DNA of 33,937 bases from an uncultured Muribaculaceae bacterium (GTDB lineage: Bacteria > Bacteroidota > Bacteroidia > Bacteroidales > Muribaculaceae): contig CAJUKU010000020.1 in assembly GCA_910587425.1 (NCBI GenBank), positions 1 through 33,937 of the forward strand. Reading direction: 5' to 3'. Shown here one piece after another: positions 15,109 to 23,195 of this stretch (position 1 is its first letter; each line of letters begins with the position of its first letter). Position numbers and translations under genes: made by a program. The notes beneath the pieces are model-generated. The model ran no database searches. It saw nothing but the letters and a program-made list of their open reading frames with translations, and was not told the origin of the DNA.

Positions 15109-15828
15109 ATGTCAATGGGCAGAAATATCAATAGAGAAACAACGTTCCGCTTCAAGGAGTTCAGTGTGAGCAACAACCGGAGCGCTATGAAAATAGGCAC
15201 CGACAGTGTGCTGCTCGGCGCGTGGGCAGATGTCACCGGCACACAATCCGCTCTCGATGTCGGATGTGGCACCGGCATACTATCGCTCATGCTTGCCCAG
15301 CGTGGAGTCAACCATATCACCGGTATAGAGATTGACCCCACGGCTGCCGAGGAAGCTTCCGAGAATGCCGAGCGTTCGCCATGGAAAGGTACTATCGAAA
15401 TAAAATGCGGCGACTGCACAACCATGGAGTGCGACAGGAAATTCGACCTTATAATCAGCAACCCCCCATATTTCAACTCAGAGCTACGTTCACCTGAAGC
15501 GACACGCGCGACTGCAAGACATGAGGCATCGCTTAATTTCGCCTCACTCATGCGTCTGTCATCAACCTCTCTGACACCATCCGGACGCCTTGCATTCATT
15601 GCTCCTGCCGACAGAGCCGACGACATCATGTGGGAAGCCACATTACAACGGTTGCACCTGCTGCGCCGCTGCGATGTAGTCACTTCACAACGCCGTGGTG
15701 CAAGCAGAACACTCTGGGAGTTTTCCGCCGCGCCCTGCGTCCCGTCAACGTCATCACTGATTCTGAGAAATCCTGATGGCACCCCTACCAAAGAATATCA
15801 GAAACTTACCGAAGCATTCTATCTATGA
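15109..15828 (+). CDS. trmN6: tRNA1(Val) adenine-37 N6-methyltransferase
   Basis: A 239-residue class I SAM methyltransferase of the YfiC/TrmN6 family, which methylates A37 of tRNA-Val. Family features: MKIGTDSVLLGAWAD at about 27-41, SAM loop LDVGCGTGILSLM (49-61) and catalytic NPPYF (118-122). The first ATG (15109) abuts a promoter-like box, so the real start may be ATG 15115, giving MGRNINRETT and 237 residues. It overlaps the next gene by four bases (ATGA), implying coupled translation. Confidence 0.92.
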   Translation: MSMGRNINRETTFRFKEFSVSNNRSAMKIGTDSVLLGAWADVTGTQSALDVGCGTGILSLMLAQRGVNHITGIEIDPTAAEEASENAERSPWKGTIEIKCGDCTTMECDRKFDLIISNPPYFNSELRSPEATRATARHEASLNFASLMRLSSTSLTPSGRLAFIAPADRADDIMWEATLQRLHLLRRCDVVTSQRRGASRTLWEFSAAPCVPSTSSLILRNPDGTPTKEYQKLTEAFYL

Positions 15829-16742
15829 ACGATTACAAATACGATATCTATCGACCTTCACAGTCTGATAAACTCACTTTCACCGTCAGCGCTCCGCGTA
15901 GACTCATGCTGTTCATCTGCATAACGGTGCTATGTCTCGTAGTAGGCAGCATAGCCGTCGGGCTCCTGAGTCTCGGTAGTTCGTCGGCAGCACGATTGCG
16001 TATCGCCGCCGTAGTTCAGGATGTGATAATGTTCATCATCCCTGCAATAGCGACGGCTGTAATGATAACGCGGCGCCCGGCTGATTTCATCTGTGCCCGG
16101 CACACTCCTGGTACAGTACCGTTCATCCTCATATTAGTCATAGCCATCTGCTCGATACCGGCTATGAACGCCGTGGTGCGTTGGAACGAAAACCTTACAC
16201 TCCCCTCCTCCATGCAACCGATGATGGATTGGATGCATGGCATGGAAGATGCGGCTAAGGCTTATACGGAGATGTTGATCGGAACCTCCGGAATCGCCAG
16301 TCTTATACTTGCAATACTTATCGTTGCACTGCTTGCCGGATTCAGCGAGGAGATTTTTTTCAGAGGTGCGCTCCAGCGCCTCCTCTCCACATCAGGCATG
16401 AACCCTCATGGTGCGATATGGTTGGCTGCAGTGATCTTCAGCGCCGTGCACATGCAGTTTTTCGGATTCGTCCCACGTCTCATACTTGGTGCATATTTCG
16501 GTTATCTGCTTCTATGGTCACGGAGTATTTGGCTACCCGTAGCCGCACACGCCCTGAACAATGCCTTTGCGGTTGTTGCATTCCGACTTGAAAGCCATGC
16601 CGACAGCGCATCACAGATCAGCACAATCGGTCAGAACCCATCGTCAGTAATCGATTTTGTCATTATTGCGGCAAGCGTGGCGATAACCGCGGCAGCAATT
16701 GCTGTAATGCGCAGATCTTGCCTCAACGGGGCAGCCCGGTGA
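15825..16742 (+). CDS. CPBP-family intramembrane metalloprotease
   Basis: A 305-residue membrane protein with about seven or eight hydrophobic segments. The CPBP (Abi/CAAX) motifs are visible: motif 1 FSEEIFFRGALQRLL with Glu175, Glu176 and Arg180; motif 2 FSAVHMQFFGF with His209; motif 3 PVAAHALNNAFAV with His242 and Asn246. These residues form a metal-dependent protease site within the membrane. Bacterial members are implicated in peptide processing or self-immunity; the substrate here is unknown. Its ATG overlaps the trmN6 stop, so the pair is cotranscribed. Confidence 0.92.
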   Translation: MNDYKYDIYRPSQSDKLTFTVSAPRRLMLFICITVLCLVVGSIAVGLLSLGSSSAARLRIAAVVQDVIMFIIPAIATAVMITRRPADFICARHTPGTVPFILILVIAICSIPAMNAVVRWNENLTLPSSMQPMMDWMHGMEDAAKAYTEMLIGTSGIASLILAILIVALLAGFSEEIFFRGALQRLLSTSGMNPHGAIWLAAVIFSAVHMQFFGFVPRLILGAYFGYLLLWSRSIWLPVAAHALNNAFAVVAFRLESHADSASQISTIGQNPSSVIDFVIIAASVAITAAAIAVMRRSCLNGAAR

Positions 16743-16772
16743 AATAGGTGAAATAAAAGCGAATAGCAGGAA

Positions 16773-17639
16773 TCAATCAAACCGCTTGCGGTTGAATGTG
16801 AAGCCACGCCCGAGGTATTTCTCACGTACAACGGGATTCTCGGCGAGTTCTTCCGAGGTGCCTTGGAATAATATACGTCCTTCAAACAGCAGATAGGCAC
16901 GGTCGGTAATGCTGAGTGTCTCCGGTGCATTATGGTCGGTGATGAGAATGCCGATATTCTTTTCCTTTAGTTTATAGACTATATACTGAATATCCTCCAC
17001 CGCGATCGGATCGACACCTGCAAACGGTTCGTCGAGCATTATGAATTTAGGATCGATGGCGAGACATCGGGCTATCTCCGTGCGTCGACGCTCGCCGCCC
17101 GACAACTGATCGCCCAGATTCTTGCGCACTTTTTCCAGACGGAACTCCGCTATAAGGCTCTCGAGCTTATCGCGCTGATACTCCTTTGTAGTATCTGTCA
17201 TCTCAAGGACGGCACGGATATTGTTCTCCACACTGAGCTTACGGAATACAGACGGTTCCTGGGCAAGATACCCTATGCCGTTCTGCGCGCGCTTATATAC
17301 CGGGAATTTTGTAATATTCAAATCATTCAGAAAAATCTGTCCCTCGTTGGGAGTGATCAGACCTACAGTCATGTAGAATGTCGTTGTCTTCCCGGCACCG
17401 TTGGGACCGAGCAATCCTACGATTTCACCCTGGGTAACATCGATCGACACATGGTTGACCACCGTGCGCTGACGGTATTTCTTGACAAGATTGTCCGTAC
17501 GCAGCACCATTTTACCGTTGGCTGACCCAGCCGGCGTTTCCTCAGCTGCCGGCTGTGCCTCGGTCACATCGTTAAACTCAACGGCAACCGCATCGTCGTT
17601 ACGCTTATCGCGTCCGGTAAATGTAAAGTTTATACCCAT
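16773..17639 (-). CDS. lptB: LPS export ABC transporter ATPase LptB
   Basis: A 288-residue ABC ATPase. Walker A is GPNGAGKTT, the Q-loop is in YLAQEPSVFRKLSV, the signature LSGGERRR, Walker B FIMLDEPFAGVDP and the H-loop ITDHN. The C-terminal YLGRGFTFNRKRF matches LptB, the cytoplasmic motor that drives lipopolysaccharide from the inner to the outer membrane. The first roughly 43 residues, acidic and unstructured, are absent from typical LptB, whose domain begins at MVLRTDNLVKKY. An ATG at 17510 would give the standard protein. The upstream ATG is kept because of a -7 box at 17695-17702. Its partners lptC, F and G are elsewhere. Confidence 0.93.
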   Translation of the reverse strand: MGINFTFTGRDKRNDDAVAVEFNDVTEAQPAAEETPAGSANGKMVLRTDNLVKKYRQRTVVNHVSIDVTQGEIVGLLGPNGAGKTTTFYMTVGLITPNEGQIFLNDLNITKFPVYKRAQNGIGYLAQEPSVFRKLSVENNIRAVLEMTDTTKEYQRDKLESLIAEFRLEKVRKNLGDQLSGGERRRTEIARCLAIDPKFIMLDEPFAGVDPIAVEDIQYIVYKLKEKNIGILITDHNAPETLSITDRAYLLFEGRILFQGTSEELAENPVVREKYLGRGFTFNRKRFD

Positions 17640-17694
17640 AGGATTTCAAGGATTTGCATAAGGCTCGCCTAAGATCGGTTCAGCCTTCAAAATG

Positions 17695-17702
17695 CAAATT
17701 TA
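17695..17702 (-). promoter_or_regulatory. Possible -7 box for lptB
   Basis: TAAATTTG on the leftward strand, 55 bases before the lptB ATG. No clear -33 element. Confidence 0.35.
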
Positions 17703-17815
17703 GGCATAAATGGGGAAATGATTGATAAAACGAAAAAAAATATGAACAATTGCCCGCATCAGGATGTTCATTGTATAGTTACTCAACAACGTTTCACTAA
17801 CAAAAACCTAACTAT

Positions 17816-18997
17816 ATGAACGATCCAATGTTCAAGATTCCCTATGGAGTCTTCGTAGTCACGACCACCGTAGATGGCCGTGACAATGGTTGCATAACAA
17901 ATACATTACAGCAGGTAACCGTAAAACCCAATCAGGTATCGGTCTGCATCGAAAAGAGCACCCTCACTTGCGAGATGGTGGAGAAAGCGGGCATACTCAC
18001 CGCTTCCGTACTCAGCCAGAAGGCTGACTTCACACTCATACAGCGCTTCGGCTTCCAGTCTGGTCGCGATGTCGACAAATTCAAGGATTTCACCGGCTTC
18101 AAGCGCGTAGACAACGGTACGGTTGCGATCACCGAAGGCACCAACGCATTCATAAGCATCAAGGTTGAGCAGAGCATCGATCTGGGCACACACATGATGT
18201 TCATCGGCGAAGTGACCCAGGCAGAGAACCTTTCAGATGTCCCCTCCGCGACATACGCATATTATCAGGAGCACATCAAGCCACAGCCTGCGAAAGCTGA
18301 GCCTAAGGATTCAAACCACACCGTATGGCGCTGCAAGGTGTGCGGATATGAGTATGTCGGCAATGAGATACCCGCCGATTTCGTATGCCCCGTCTGCAAA
18401 CATCCCGCATCTGACTTCGAGAAAGTGATAATCACCGACGGTGTCGGTGACCAACCCACCAACCAATACTCAGGCACACGCACTGAGAAGAATCTTCAGG
18501 AAGCGTTTGCCGGCGAGAGCATGGCACGCAATAAGTACACTTACTTCGCATCAGTCGCACGCAAGAACGGCTACGAGCAGATCGCTGCGCTTTTCCTAAA
18601 AACAGCCGACAACGAGAAAGAACACGCCGAACTTTGGTTCAAGGCACTTGGCGGTCTCAGCCAGGACACCGAGGTCAACCTTGAGCATGCAGCCGAAGGC
18701 GAGAACTACGAGTGGACCGACATGTACGACCGTTTCGCACGCGAGGCTGACGAGGAGGGTTTTCACGAACTCGCCGAACAGTTCCGCGGCGTGGCTGCGA
18801 TCGAAAAGCACCACGAGGAGCGCTACCGCGCGTTGGCACGCAATGTCGAGGCACACGAAGTGTTCCGTAAGGCAGGAGTGACGATCTGGGAGTGCCGCAA
18901 CTGCGGACATATATGCGTCGGCACCGAGGCTCCCGAAGTCTGCCCCGTTTGCTTCCACGCTCAGAGCTACTTCGAGGTCCACGCCGAGAACTGGTGA
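17816..18997 (+). CDS. Flavin reductase-rubredoxin-rubrerythrin-rubredoxin fusion
   Basis: A 393-residue protein with four modules in order. Residues 1-155 form an FMN-binding flavin-reductase-like domain (MFKIPYGVFVVTTTVDGRDN, MFIGEVTQAE). Residues 170-203 form a rubredoxin with Cys173, 176, 191 and 194 (CKVCGYEY, CPVC). Residues 222-345 form a rubrerythrin diiron bundle with Glu233, Glu267/His270 (NEKEH), Glu310 and Glu330/His333 (EKHHEE). Residues 358-393 form a second rubredoxin with Cys360, 363, 376 and 379. The first half is equivalent to high-molecular-weight rubredoxin (Hrb), the second to classical rubrerythrin. The likely role is NAD(P)H-linked reduction of hydrogen peroxide in the cytoplasm of an anaerobe. 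The ATG and frame are unbroken across all modules. Confidence 0.93.
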   Translation: MNDPMFKIPYGVFVVTTTVDGRDNGCITNTLQQVTVKPNQVSVCIEKSTLTCEMVEKAGILTASVLSQKADFTLIQRFGFQSGRDVDKFKDFTGFKRVDNGTVAITEGTNAFISIKVEQSIDLGTHMMFIGEVTQAENLSDVPSATYAYYQEHIKPQPAKAEPKDSNHTVWRCKVCGYEYVGNEIPADFVCPVCKHPASDFEKVIITDGVGDQPTNQYSGTRTEKNLQEAFAGESMARNKYTYFASVARKNGYEQIAALFLKTADNEKEHAELWFKALGGLSQDTEVNLEHAAEGENYEWTDMYDRFAREADEEGFHELAEQFRGVAAIEKHHEERYRALARNVEAHEVFRKAGVTIWECRNCGHICVGTEAPEVCPVCFHAQSYFEVHAENW

Positions 18998-19023
18998 TAA
19001 ACCAAAACGTTCAAATATAAAAG

Positions 19024-19060
19024 GGGCTGCGCCACGCAAATGGCACAGCCCATTTTATAT
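19024..19060. terminator. Bidirectional terminator between the rubrerythrin fusion and the DASS transporter gene
   Basis: Stem GGGCTGCGCCA (19024-19034) with TGGCACAGCCC (19041-19051) and a 6-base loop. It has one C/A mismatch on the + strand, which becomes a G-U pair on the other strand. U-rich flanks (ATTTTATATTTT on +, CCTTTTATATTT on -) suit both convergent genes. Confidence 0.8.
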
Positions 19061-19076
19061 TTTGGATGTTTGCAGG

Positions 19077-20612
19077 TCAGAATATTCCGTGCTGACCGCA
19101 GAAGATCAGGACGAGATAACCAAGAATAAGTCCGATGAAACCCATGATGAGTCCGGTGGTGACCATATACTTCTGCTTGATGAAACCGGTAGCATCAGCA
19201 AGGGCATTCGGAGGAGTTGAAATCGGGAGCACCATTGCAAGCGACGAGCAGATTGCCACACCGATGAGCAGAGTGGAGACACCTCCATAAGGAGCAAGCG
19301 CATCAGCCATCGAACTGCCGGCTATAGCTAGGATAGGCACGAAAAGTGCGGCTGTTGCCGTATGGCTGATGAAGTTTGCCATAAGGTAGCAGAGCAGACC
19401 AGAGCCGATGATGATAAGCAGAGGCGACCAGCTTCCGAAAGGTATTGCCTCGATCATATCCTGTGCAAGCCCCGTCTGGCGCATAGCCACACCAAGCGCA
19501 AACGCTCCGGCGATCATCCAGAGTATGCTCCAGGAGATCTGCTCAAGGTCGCGCTTGACGATCACACCGCCGATACAGAGCACACCTACAGGGAGCATTG
19601 CCACAACATTGGCATTTACACCCGTGATGGAGTCGGTAAGCCAGAGAGCGACAGTGATTGTGAATGTTATGTACACGAGTACGTCGCGCCACGACGATTC
19701 ATGACTTGACTCAATCTGCAGATGAATCTCTTTCTGCTTGAACGGGAAGAGTCGACGGAGCACGATCCATGCTATGAAAAGCAGGACAAGTGTGAGCGGA
19801 ACCATGACCATCATCCACTGTCCGAAACCGATTCCGAGATCCATGCCTGCAGGATCATTCAGGAACTTAAGGGCTATGGCGTTGGGCGGTGTGCCGATAG
19901 GGGTACCCATACCTCCGATATTCGCACCGATCGGTATGGCAAGAGCAAGACCGATCTTTCCCTTTCCATCAGCGGGCAGAGCTTTGAGCACAGGAGCAAG
20001 GAACGTGAGCATCATTGCCGCTGTAGCTGTGTTGCTTATGAACATGGAGAATATCGCCGTCACCATAAGGAAACCGAGAAGCACATTCTCCGACTTAGTG
20101 CCGAAAGGAGCAAGCATAACTTTTGCAAGCTTCACGTCAAGACCGCTCTTTGTAGCAGCGATGGCAATTATGAAACCACCGATAAAGAGCATGATCGTCG
20201 GGTCGGCAAAGCAATGGAGAATAGCGGTGTTGCTTACGAGATTAGAGAACTTCTCGCCGGCAGCATCAGTCTGCATGAACCACAGAGCGCTGTCGGACGC
20301 ACAGAAAAGCAGCAGCACCACAACGACAAGCGATGTTGTCCACGCAGGTACGACTTCAAAGAGCCACATCAGCGCCGCGAAAGCAAAAACAGCCACAACG
20401 CGCTGCTCTACAGGGTTTATACCCGGAAGACCGTAGGCTGACGAGGGTGCCAGCCAAAAAAATAGCGGCACTGCTATAGCAAAAAACAATTTGAGGAGCT
20501 TAAGTCCCCAAGGATTCTTGTTACTCCGGTGGGCTTTTTTCCAGTTATGATATGCCTCAACCAGATGATAACCATGGAAAATAGTAAACATTATGTAATG
20601 AATTTTGGACAT
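19077..20612 (-). CDS. SLC13/DASS-family sodium:dicarboxylate or anion symporter
   Basis: A 511-residue membrane protein with about 11-13 hydrophobic segments. The two DASS Ser-Asn/His-Thr motifs, SNTATAAMM and SHTATAALF, mark the hairpin tips that bind substrate and sodium. Substrate-loop sequences NIGGMGTPIGTPPNAIALKF and VLPISTPPNALADATG are also clear. The family imports succinate, malate, citrate or sulfate with Na+; the specific substrate cannot be read from these motifs. The N-terminal 30 residues are hydrophilic and a second ATG lies at 20591. The gene stands alone and is convergent with the rubrerythrin fusion. Confidence 0.9.
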   Translation of the reverse strand: MSKIHYIMFTIFHGYHLVEAYHNWKKAHRSNKNPWGLKLLKLFFAIAVPLFFWLAPSSAYGLPGINPVEQRVVAVFAFAALMWLFEVVPAWTTSLVVVVLLLFCASDSALWFMQTDAAGEKFSNLVSNTAILHCFADPTIMLFIGGFIIAIAATKSGLDVKLAKVMLAPFGTKSENVLLGFLMVTAIFSMFISNTATAAMMLTFLAPVLKALPADGKGKIGLALAIPIGANIGGMGTPIGTPPNAIALKFLNDPAGMDLGIGFGQWMMVMVPLTLVLLFIAWIVLRRLFPFKQKEIHLQIESSHESSWRDVLVYITFTITVALWLTDSITGVNANVVAMLPVGVLCIGGVIVKRDLEQISWSILWMIAGAFALGVAMRQTGLAQDMIEAIPFGSWSPLLIIIGSGLLCYLMANFISHTATAALFVPILAIAGSSMADALAPYGGVSTLLIGVAICSSLAMVLPISTPPNALADATGFIKQKYMVTTGLIMGFIGLILGYLVLIFCGQHGIF

Positions 20613-20667
20613 TACGGCAATACATTTTCCATCAGCGGAAAAAGAATGCCGTCGTATAAAATTGGTG

Positions 20668-20675
20668 CAAAATTA
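20668..20675 (-). promoter_or_regulatory. Possible -7 box for the DASS transporter gene
   Basis: TAATTTTG on the leftward strand, 56 bases before the ATG. A TTTG lies 17 bases upstream (20693-20696), slightly closer than the usual 19-21. Confidence 0.45.
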
Positions 20676-20796
20676 CATATTTTATCCTGAAACAAAAAAT
20701 AGCACCTGTGATGAGATAAAGCGAAGCAACGCAATAACCGACTGAGACTCACCGCAAGGCAGGCCGGCAAAAGTAATTGAAAAAGGCTCGGCCTGT

Positions 20797-21477
20797 CTAT
20801 TTCTTACGTGTGGAGAGATCAGTCCACGCGGCGTCGATCAAAGCCGGACCGGGGATGTAGTAGACCTCAAGACGCCGGTTGTGACTGCGGCGTGTCCGCG
20901 AATCATTAGGCTCAAGCGGCATCACGGAGCCCATAGAGAAGGGAATGATTATAAGCTGGTCGCTGATAGTGCCCGCATCGACCTGAGTCATCATCCAGTC
21001 ATAAACGGAATTGAGACGCGCCGACGACAACTCGTCGCGATACAGCTCCGAACCGGTATCATCCGTGTGCATGGCAAGAACCACCTTATACATCATCGGA
21101 TCACGTATCGGAGCGAGCAACGGCTTCAGCAATGCATCGGCGCGGTCGCTGAGCATAGTGTCGTTGGGGAGAAAAAGATCGTCGGTTGGCACCGTGGCTA
21201 CAAACACCTGATCATTTCTCATCAATTCTATCTTAGCTTTGTTGCGGAGCTTTGAGGCGGCATCCTTGACCTTGCGCGACACTATTCCCGCTATTTCGGC
21301 AGGGACTGCAGGGGTGGCTATATTCGGAGCGAAGTCCATATCCATGAACACCTCCTCCGAATAGTCTTTATAGGGATCGACATAGCCTTTCGGACGCTTT
21401 GCCGAAAGGTCGGGCGCTGCCGTCAGCAGCATGGCGGCTATGAGAAGCGCCGGGAGAGCGAGCGTAGTTATTCTCAT
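20797..21477 (-). CDS. Secreted OmpA-domain protein
   Basis: A 226-residue protein with a signal peptide (MRITTLALPALLIAAMLLTA, cleaved around residues 20-26). Its C-terminal half resembles the OmpA/MotB peptidoglycan-binding fold: DTMLSDRADALLKPLLAPIR, then ELYRDELSSARLNSVYDWM and a terminal SRTRRSHNRRLEVYYIP, matching the conserved NRRVE motif. Such proteins sit in the periplasm, often tied to the outer membrane. There is no beta-barrel before the domain. It is the downstream partner of a small acidic protein gene two bases away on the same strand. Confidence 0.8.
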   Translation of the reverse strand: MRITTLALPALLIAAMLLTAAPDLSAKRPKGYVDPYKDYSEEVFMDMDFAPNIATPAVPAEIAGIVSRKVKDAASKLRNKAKIELMRNDQVFVATVPTDDLFLPNDTMLSDRADALLKPLLAPIRDPMMYKVVLAMHTDDTGSELYRDELSSARLNSVYDWMMTQVDAGTISDQLIIIPFSMGSVMPLEPNDSRTRRSHNRRLEVYYIPGPALIDAAWTDLSTRKK

Positions 21478-21479
21478 GG

Positions 21480-21788
21480 TCAGAATTCTTCAAGCGACTG
21501 TTCGTAAGCGATTTCAGCCTCGACAAGCGGACGCACATGATCGGGTGCAATCCCCGCCTGACGGTCTTTGCGAAGCATACGCCCGGCATACTCGAGCAGA
21601 TCGTCGAGCAGATCCTCCTCGTCATCGATCTCTTCATCGAAATCAATGTCGAGCAATCCGTTCTCTTCATAAAAATCCCAGATGATGTCAATGAGGTTGA
21701 GCATCTGGTCATCGCTGTATATACCGCTTATTTCATCGCCAACGTGACGGCGCATGAACTGTATAGCTTTGTTTTCGTCAAATTCCAT
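21480..21788 (-). CDS. Small acidic hypothetical protein
   Basis: A 102-residue, strongly acidic protein with a run of Asp/Glu (DIDFDEEIDDEEDLLDDLLE) flanked by predicted helices. It has no signal peptide or membrane segment. I recognise no named family, although short proteins of this kind appear conserved in Bacteroidales. It ends two bases before the OmpA-domain gene and starts 65 bases after the rimM stop, so it may belong to a longer leftward transcript beginning at the DUF4290 gene. The function is unknown. Confidence 0.75.
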   Translation of the reverse strand: MEFDENKAIQFMRRHVGDEISGIYSDDQMLNLIDIIWDFYEENGLLDIDFDEEIDDEEDLLDDLLEYAGRMLRKDRQAGIAPDHVRPLVEAEIAYEQSLEEF

Positions 21789-21853
21789 TGTTCATCGGTG
21801 TTAGATAGTGTGAGTGAGATAATCGTGTCTAAAATGGGGAAATTTGATCCCCA

Positions 21854-22390
21854 TTATCCGTTGAGGTCTATCATTTCGGGCGGGAGATCAAGAGTGAGAA
21901 CTTCTGAATCGGCATAAATACCGGCTATGAATTCCGGCACTACGGGTACATATAGGGTCTTCCCAGCGGGCGTTGCGATGATGAAGAGCACATTGGCTGT
22001 CGAGTCCTCTATGTCGGTTACCTTTCCAAGAGTCTGACCGTCAGCACCGACAACTGCGTACCCGATAAGATCGGAGGCATACAGACCGTCATCATCAGAA
22101 GAATCCCTTTCCGGAATCTCCGCTTTAAAAGCAAAGATATCAGAGGGACACATGCGTGCAGCTTCAAGTTCGTCAGAAACGCCATCGATGGTCAGCAGCA
22201 CGCTTGAGTTGCCGCGCTGCCTAACGCCATCTACAAAGAACGGCACGGGAATACCATCAACGTGTATTACCAGGCAGCTCAACTCATCGATCTCGAGACC
22301 GTCGATATCGAGAAGCGCAAGCATTTCCCCCTTGATACCATGAGGCTTTACAAGGGTTCCGATCCTTAATATCTCACGCTCGTCGATCAT
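21854..22390 (-). CDS. rimM: Ribosome maturation factor RimM
   Basis: A 178-residue RimM, which binds S19 and assists maturation of the 30S subunit head. The N-terminal barrel begins RIGTLVKPHGIKGEMLALLD. The C-terminal PRC barrel includes DLIGYAVVGADGQTLGKVTD and TLYVPVVPEFIAGI. The length and domain order are standard. The ATG overlaps the stop of the upstream DUF4290 gene by one base (TAATG). trmD and rpsP, frequent neighbours elsewhere, are absent. Confidence 0.93.
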   Translation of the reverse strand: MIDEREILRIGTLVKPHGIKGEMLALLDIDGLEIDELSCLVIHVDGIPVPFFVDGVRQRGNSSVLLTIDGVSDELEAARMCPSDIFAFKAEIPERDSSDDDGLYASDLIGYAVVGADGQTLGKVTDIEDSTANVLFIIATPAGKTLYVPVVPEFIAGIYADSEVLTLDLPPEMIDLNG

Positions 22391-22977
22391 TACTTTTTCT
22401 TTTTCTTCTTACCCGACGGCGTAGGAGCCGCCTTGAATTCATGAAGGGGCATTGTGGCAGGATCAATCTGTATCATGCCATGCGACATCTCAGCGAGATC
22501 CTTGAAAACCTTTGCATCATCGACGCCATCCTTGTTGACGGCGAGGTTGAGTTTCTTCATGTGGTTGGCTACGAGACGGATCAGCTCCGTGCGCTCTGGT
22601 CCCTCCTCCATGCGCGTAATGCTGTCGATGAGACGTTCCACTCCTTTGCCATAATGACGCCAACGGATAGTGCTTAGCGAGTAGGGCACTTTGTCGGGGA
22701 GAGTGTGCAGCTCCTCTGCCTGCACCACATCGCAGTGATAGTCGATGTCGAGCGCGAAGCCCGACATTATAGCAAGGTGATCCCAAAGCTTATGACGCCC
22801 CTCCTCGCTCTGCTTGAGCTCGGGGAAGAGGTTTGCCATGGATGCCACTATGGCATGGGCGCAGCGGGTGCGCTCATCACGGTCAGTCACAGTGAGACAG
22901 TGATCGACCATGCGCTGTATATTCCTGCCATACTCGGGGAGTATGAGAGGTTTTTCCTGAGTGTTGTATCTCAACAT
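22390..22977 (-). CDS. DUF4290 domain protein
   Basis: A 195-residue cytoplasmic protein beginning MLRYNTQEKPLILPEYGRNI, the recognisable start of the Bacteroidetes-specific DUF4290 family. It is predicted all-helical. The last residues are a basic KKKKKK tail coded by an A-rich stretch. The function is unknown, but the family is often found next to rimM, as here with a one-base overlap, suggesting a role linked to ribosomes or RNA. It is the first gene of the run DUF4290-rimM-acidic protein-OmpA. Confidence 0.88.
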   Translation of the reverse strand: MLRYNTQEKPLILPEYGRNIQRMVDHCLTVTDRDERTRCAHAIVASMANLFPELKQSEEGRHKLWDHLAIMSGFALDIDYHCDVVQAEELHTLPDKVPYSLSTIRWRHYGKGVERLIDSITRMEEGPERTELIRLVANHMKKLNLAVNKDGVDDAKVFKDLAEMSHGMIQIDPATMPLHEFKAAPTPSGKKKKKK

Positions 22978-23182
22978 ATTTCAATTATGATTCCGAACGG
23001 TAGCCACTGGATAAGACCGGTCATGGCACATTGTGGCGGCATGCCGTTGTGTGAGCAAAGTTACACATTATCATCCGGTCTGCAAAGTCGAGTGCAAATT
23101 TTTTACGCACTTTAAGCACCGTCTCGCCCCTCATAATTCAATTTATTATTACACCAGAGTGAAAAAATTGCACCTTTTTATT

Positions 23183-23190
23183 TAACTTTG
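23183..23190 (+). promoter_or_regulatory. -7 box just before the GH20 gene
   Basis: TAACTTTG ends five bases before ATG 23196. Transcription from it would begin at or beyond that ATG, so the in-frame ATG at 23214 may be the real start. No TTTG is visible at the usual distance upstream. Confidence 0.5.
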
Positions 23191-23195
23191 CCGAC

